Positions 59,362 to 64,000 of a stretch of 64,000 nt of DNA are shown here, one piece after another (position 1 is the stretch's first letter; each line of letters begins with the position of its first letter). The position numbers and the translations under genes are program-made. Source of the DNA: Lyophyllum atratum (taxonomy: Eukaryota > Basidiomycota > Agaricomycetes > Agaricales > Lyophyllaceae); contig JACGCN010000044.1 of the NCBI GenBank assembly GCA_014905825.1, forward strand, positions 310,001 through 374,000. The letters run 5' to 3'. The notes beneath the pieces were generated by a model that made no database searches, was not told where the DNA came from, and saw nothing but the letters and a program-made list of their open reading frames with translations.

Positions 59362-60877
59362 ATGGTCAACGGTCCTCCTTCTTATGCTGCAACCTCTACA
59401 AGCTCCCCACTTGCCCAGCGGCCACCGTTGAATGGTCACAAGTCTTCCACAGGCGATGGTGTCACCCGTACGAAGATTCTGCTCCTCGGTTTGCGCAGGT
59501 GAAGCTTGTCCCAATCTCTCTCTTTCGCTTGCCACTCAAACTTTCTCTACAGAGCCGGGAAAACCTCAATCCAACAAGTTCTCTTTAACAGTCTTGCCCC
59601 AAAGCAGACGTTTTATCTTGAGACCACTATGCGGATAGTGAAACATACATTCGAGTGCGTCTCTCTCGAGCCCTAGCTGTGAGTCGCCTCAAAGCCGGTA
59701 ACCCACACTAGTACAGTCATCCCGCTGGAGATATGGGATTGTCCCGGAAATATCACCGTCGAAGCATTAGGAGCGCCGCTCTCCCAATTCGCGACGATGA
59801 TATTCGTGATTGATATCCGGGTGAGCATTCCACTTGATCGGGCGGCTGGACACTCCCTAACGTGCATTTTGCAGGATGTGTACAACCAGCCAATTTCAAA
59901 GCTCGTGGAATTCATCGTTGCTGCATATCAGGCAAACCCGAATATGAGCCTGGAGGTGTTTGTTCACAAAGCCGAGAAGCTGCAGGAGGACGATAAAATT
60001 GGTATGACCTAGACGTCTCTATCGCGTCCCGAACTAGACACGCCTTTCTAGAAAATTTCAGGCAAATTCACGAGCGCGTCTCCGATCGACTATTGGACAT
60101 AGCTCCGGAATATGAGCAGGTTCAGCTGAACTTTCATCTGACTTCAGTATACGATCATTCTTTGCACGAAGCATTTTCGAAGGTCCTTCATAAACTCGTC
60201 GACTCTCTCCCATACTTGGAGGACTTACTCAATGTGTTTTGTGCGGTAAGTGAAAATATCGTCCAGGGATTGGGAAGTACTAATTACAGTTCATAGAACT
60301 CCCAGTCGCCAAAGGCATTTCTATTCGATACAACATCGCGGTTATATATCGCAACAGACGCGTCGCCGGTCGACTCTGCGACATTCAACCTATGTTGCGA
60401 TTATCTGCTAATGTTGAATTCGTTTGGAACATTATACAAGTACAACTGGCTTCCTCCACTTACATCGTCCGGACTAAGCTAATGGGACCTCACAGATCTG
60501 CAACTGCTGACGCGCGACGGCCACTACCAATGACACCACCACCTTCAGCTTCCTCTACATCTTCTCTGTCACCCGTACCTACACCAACATCCGACCCAAC
60601 GACACCGACAGGCACGGCGATATCAACCACCAGCTCATCCACTCAGCGGACGTGTCGTGATCTTTTCTATCCCAGTGCCTCGACATCTCTCCATCCATCA
60701 ACACCGGGCACAACGCTGACATACCATCTGATAACACCTCAGCTTGCACTTCTGGCTCTGTTACCCACCAGCGTGTACGAGGGTCGCCGGGGACTGATTG
60801 AGTTCAACGTGGTGTTTTTCCGTGAAGGCGTGCAAGAGATTTGTCAAGTGGAGAAAGAGGCTAGAACGGGCGGATAG
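59362..60877 (+). CDS. GTR2: Rag-family GTPase GTR2 (RagC/D)
   Basis: Small GTPase that pairs with Gtr1 on the vacuole to signal amino-acid sufficiency to TORC1. The start at 59362 gives a Ser/Pro-rich N-terminus, then KILLLGLRRAGKTSIQQVLF (P-loop GLRRAGKT formed by a splice inside Arg). Switch II is IWDCPGNITVEAL, the guanine-specificity loop reads FVHKAEKLQEDDK, and NFHLTSVYDHSLHEAFSKVLHKL follows. The roadblock-type C-terminal half contains KAFLFDTTSRLYIATDASPVD and, after a Ser/Thr/Pro insertion, RRGLIEFNVVFFREGVQEI. Introns also fall after TF and IR. The stop is at 60875-60877. G4 has HKAE where relatives usually show HKxD (see findings). Confidence 0.87.
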
Positions 60878-61175
60878 CATTTCTACGTATGAGTGATTTA
60901 CTCAGGTTCCTGCCATGTTCTTCGGGGGTGCCCGGGGTAGGGTGCCTTCTGTTGATGGCGAAACGACTTGGTGGACCCCAGAATGTTGTAAAATACCTCG
61001 TGCAGTGAGCGTGTTGAAGGCGTGGTTGGTGATTATCGATAAGAAAGCGCAGCCCCCAGGCAGCCCCGAAGCAATTTTGAGCTCGACAATGCTATAAGCG
61101 AGGTGATGTCGAGGCTTGTCGAGGCAGATCTTGAGCAGATCTTTAGCCGATTACACTCTAGTATACGCCTACGGT

Positions 61176-61236
61176 CACGTGCGCATATCCAAAAATTCCG
61201 TTGGGGAAGACGTTTGGGGTCCAGGGTCATATATAA
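61176..61236 (+). promoter_or_regulatory. FAS1 promoter elements: CACGTG box and TATATAA
   Basis: CACGTG at 61176-61181 and TATATAA at 61230-61236 lie about 155 and 100 bp before the FAS1 start codon, in the right order for an upstream activating site and a TATA box. bHLH factors binding CACGTG-like sites control lipid synthesis genes in other fungi; that role here is inference. Confidence 0.4.
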
Positions 61237-61331
61237 TTTTTGGTTACTTGGACTCTCATTAGAGTCTTTTATAGATCCTCTTCTTTCCTCCACAACCTCC
61301 GCTGAAAAGGCTGTCTACCAGCTACATCAGA

Positions 61332-64000
61332 ATGGCGGTGCCCAACGGACACGCTGTCCGCGCTCAGAGTATTCCTACCCGTCCTTTAATTCTTTCTCTC
61401 GGCCAAATTAGAGTGAGTGACGCATATCTTCGCCAACAACGATCAGCACGCTGATCGCGACTCTCCAGGTTTCGATCCCTGTATCGACCAACCCCGATGA
61501 ATGGATTGTGGCTGAAGTCCTGAGAGATGACTTCGCCCACAACCAGACCCTCCTAGATGCTGTCGACGCGACAGCCCAACTCGAAAACGAAAACGAGGCG
61601 ACCGTAGAGCTGGTTGCACGATTCCTCGCCTTTGTTACCGAGAAATTGCACGATGAAGCCCAGTCGACGGCAGCACGCACATCGCTTCTTTTGAATCTGC
61701 TCAAGCACTTCACATCTTCCTACCTCGCCACCAAAGACGTACACAGTCTGACGTCCGCATTCGATACGGACGCCCGCAAAGCTGTTCTCTCAGCTTATTT
61801 CCAAGCCGTCGCGGCCCTCCAAAGCCAAAACGTCGCCGACATTCCCACTGGCCCCGTCTCCGCCCTACTCTCCGCCGCAACGAGTGGAAAAGCCTCCATT
61901 TTTGCGTTATTTGGTGGCCAAGGAACCAACGAAGTTTATTTCGATGAACTCCAATCACTTTACGATATCTACAAGCCTTTCGTCGCGCCATTCTTGGCGA
62001 GCGTCACGGACGAAGTCCTCGCGCCTTTGGCTGAAGAACACGAGGCCTCTCCCCACTACACTCACGGACTTGATGTCGTCGCCTGGCTCGATGACGCCAG
62101 CGCTCGTCCTTCCGTTGCCTACTTAGCTTCAGTTCCGGTCTCCTTCCCCCTGATCGGCCTCACCCAACTCGTCCAGTACCTCGTTGTATGCAAGGTTACT
62201 GGCCTTACTCCAGGAGAACTCCGCGATCGCATCGCTGGTGCGACTGGTCACTCCCAAGGCATCGTGTCTGCCGTTGCGATCTCCGCATCTGCGACTTTCG
62301 AGCAGTTCACCGAGAACTCGCGCAAGGCCCTCAAATGGCTTTTCTTCTCCGGCCTTCGCGGTCAACAAGCATTCCCTGTCGTGTCCTTGAACCCCAGCAT
62401 CGTCCAGGATTCCGTCGATGGCGGCGAAGGAACCCCCAGCCCCATGCTTTCTATCACCGGTCTCAACCTCAAGGAGGTCGAGACTCACCTCAAGAAGACC
62501 AACGCGCATCTTCCTGAAAACTCCAAGTTGCAAGTTTCCCTCCACAACGGTCCTCGCGCCTTTGTGGTCACAGGTCCTGCCCGTGCTCTCCATGGGCTCG
62601 TCACCAATCTCAGGAAAGTCCGCGCCCCTAACGGTCTAGACCAAAGCAAGACGCCATTCTCTCAGCGCAAACCCGTCTTTTCCGTGAGGTTCCTCGTCGT
62701 TGGTGTCCCATACCACAGCGGGTACTTGAGCGGGGCCACTGAGCAGCTCAACGAGGACCTCGGCGAAGAACTCTGGCAAGCCCAAGATTTGAAGATCCCC
62801 GTTTACAACACTGAGGACGGTATGTTTTGTTCAATATCATTTAATGTATGGGTCCTAATGATTTCATCCACAGGCTCCGATCTTCGCACTTTGACAACCT
62901 CGATTACGCGCTCCTTGTGCGAGCAGATCTTTACCTCGCCCATTCACTGGTCGAAGGCAACTGACTTCCCTGAGACCGCTACCCATGCCATCGACTTCGG
63001 TCCTGGTGGTCTCAGTGGAATCGGCCCCCTCACCGCAAGAAACCTCGATGGAAGGGGTGTTCGTGTCATTGTCGCTGGCGATCGCGGCAAAGGAGATGCA
63101 GAGCTATACGACGGTGCTGATGTGAAATACGAGGATTGGTGGAGCAAGAAGTGGTCGCCCGGATTGGTTCGCACCAGGTAAGTCTCAGCGTCTCATGAAG
63201 CCACTTCCTTTTCTCATTGACTATAGCGATGGCACCATTCACCTCGATACTCCCTTCTCTCGTCTCCTGGGCAAGCCTCCCATTATGGTTGCTGGCATGA
63301 CCCCGTCTACTGTCAAGGCAGGGTTCGTCAGCGCCGTTCTCGACGCTGGCTACCATGTCGAGTTGGCCGGTGGTGGCCATTATAACGCTGCTGCCCTCCG
63401 TGCTAAGGTTGCTGAGATCCAGAAGCAAATCCCTGCTGGTGTTGGCATCACCCTCAATGCCCTTTACATCAACCCTCGGCAATTCGGCTTCCAATTCCCA
63501 TTGTGGCAGGAGATGCGCAAGGAGGGCCTTCCCGTTGAAGGTTTCTGCGTCGCTGCCGGTATCCCGAGCACCGAGAAGGCCGCCGAGATCATCGATGCAT
63601 TGAGGACCGCAGGTATCAAGCACGTTGCGTTCAAGCCCGGTTCCGTCGATGGCATCCGCCAGGTCATCAACATCGCCGCCGCGAACCCCGACTTCCCCAT
63701 TATCATGCAATGGACTGGAGGCCGCGCTGGAGGACATCATTCCTTCGAGGACTTCCACCAGCCTATCTTGTCGACTTACCGCGCCATCCGCCGCCACTCG
63801 AACATCTCCCTCGTCGGTGGCTCCGGGTTTGGCTCGGCCGAGGACCTTTGGCCATATCTCACCGGTGACTGGTCTGTAGAGCGTTTTGGTGTTCAGCCCA
63901 TGCCCTTTGATGGTTTCCTCTTCGCCTCTCGCGTCATGGTCGCGAAGGAGGCTCACACCAGCCCGTCCGTCAAGGACCTCATCGTCGCGGCATCTGGCGT
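61332..64000 (+). CDS. FAS1: Fatty acid synthase subunit beta, 5' part
   Basis: Beta chain of the cytosolic fungal type I fatty acid synthase; the gene runs past the end of the window. The first exon (MAVPNGHAVRAQS) splices after GQIR to VSIPVSTNPDEWIVAEVL. The acetyltransferase domain has FALFGGQGTNEVYFDEL and the nucleophile serine in GATGHSQGIVSAVAIS, followed by VSLHNGPRAFVVTGP and VPYHSGYL. The next two introns (from 62822 and from 63179) are phase-consistent. The enoyl reductase domain begins near LLGKPPIMVAGMTPSTVKAG and shows HVELAGGGHYNA and QWTGGRAGGHHSFEDFH, the FMN-binding region. Dehydratase and malonyl/palmitoyl transferase parts are outside. Only three introns seen and a C/G-ending codon bias suggest strong expression. 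Confidence 0.95.

Noticed and set aside
63066..63956. Long minus-strand frame of 296 codons
   Set aside because: Antisense to the strongly codon-biased FAS1 enoyl reductase region, where long open antisense frames are expected.

Overview
This is eukaryotic DNA, very probably from a mushroom-forming basidiomycete (Agaricomycetes). Almost every gene is cut by many short introns of about 50-60 bp with GT(A/G)NGT donors and short pyrimidine-AG acceptors. Neighbouring genes switch strand often and sit a few hundred bases apart. The gene families are fungal: a separate beta-subunit fatty acid synthase, VTC4 polyphosphate polymerase, Zn2Cys6 regulators, a membrane-anchored GH17 glucanase and expanded GMC oxidoreductases. 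Gene models were rebuilt by hand by joining exons on both strands; each CDS span covers introns.

Left third (1-16.1 kb): the C-terminal end of the XPG/Rad2 repair nuclease (+); COX11 (-) and a DNAJC8-like splicing J-protein (+) sharing a 94-bp divergent promoter; RMI1 (-) and a carnitine acetyltransferase (+), also divergent; two tandem paralogous SF1 helicases (-) with an unusual N-terminal region; TIM14/PAM18 (+); and the eEF1A lysine methyltransferase EFM4 (+).

Middle (16.1-42.1 kb): the ribosome-biogenesis protein NOM1/Sgd1 (-), an intron-containing tRNA-Gly(CCC), a membrane-anchored GH17 beta-1,3-glucanase (-), a Sac7-type RhoGAP (-), two GMC oxidoreductases (+ and -) flanking a GBD/FH3 protein (+), a class II-like J-protein (-), a 3.1-kb stretch without a supportable gene, and a Kelch-repeat single-pass membrane protein (+).

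Right third (42.1-64 kb): 2 kb without a clear gene; acyl-CoA-binding protein (-) and a tandem-PH protein (+); two tandem paralogous Zn2Cys6 regulators (+); a second gene-poor 2.4 kb holding a perfect 22-bp palindrome centred on ACGCGT; VTC4 (-) and the Rag GTPase GTR2 (+), divergent and both expected at the vacuole; and the 5' half of FAS1, which runs off the end of the window.

Most content is conserved housekeeping. The most notable observations are a 4-nt micro-exon needed at the same codon in both GMC paralogues, the helicase pair with an N-terminal region that looks like an exonuclease fold without its catalytic acids, two SUMO-interaction-like motifs in the long RMI1 tail, the 22-bp palindrome, and CACGTG boxes in many of the intergenic promoters.
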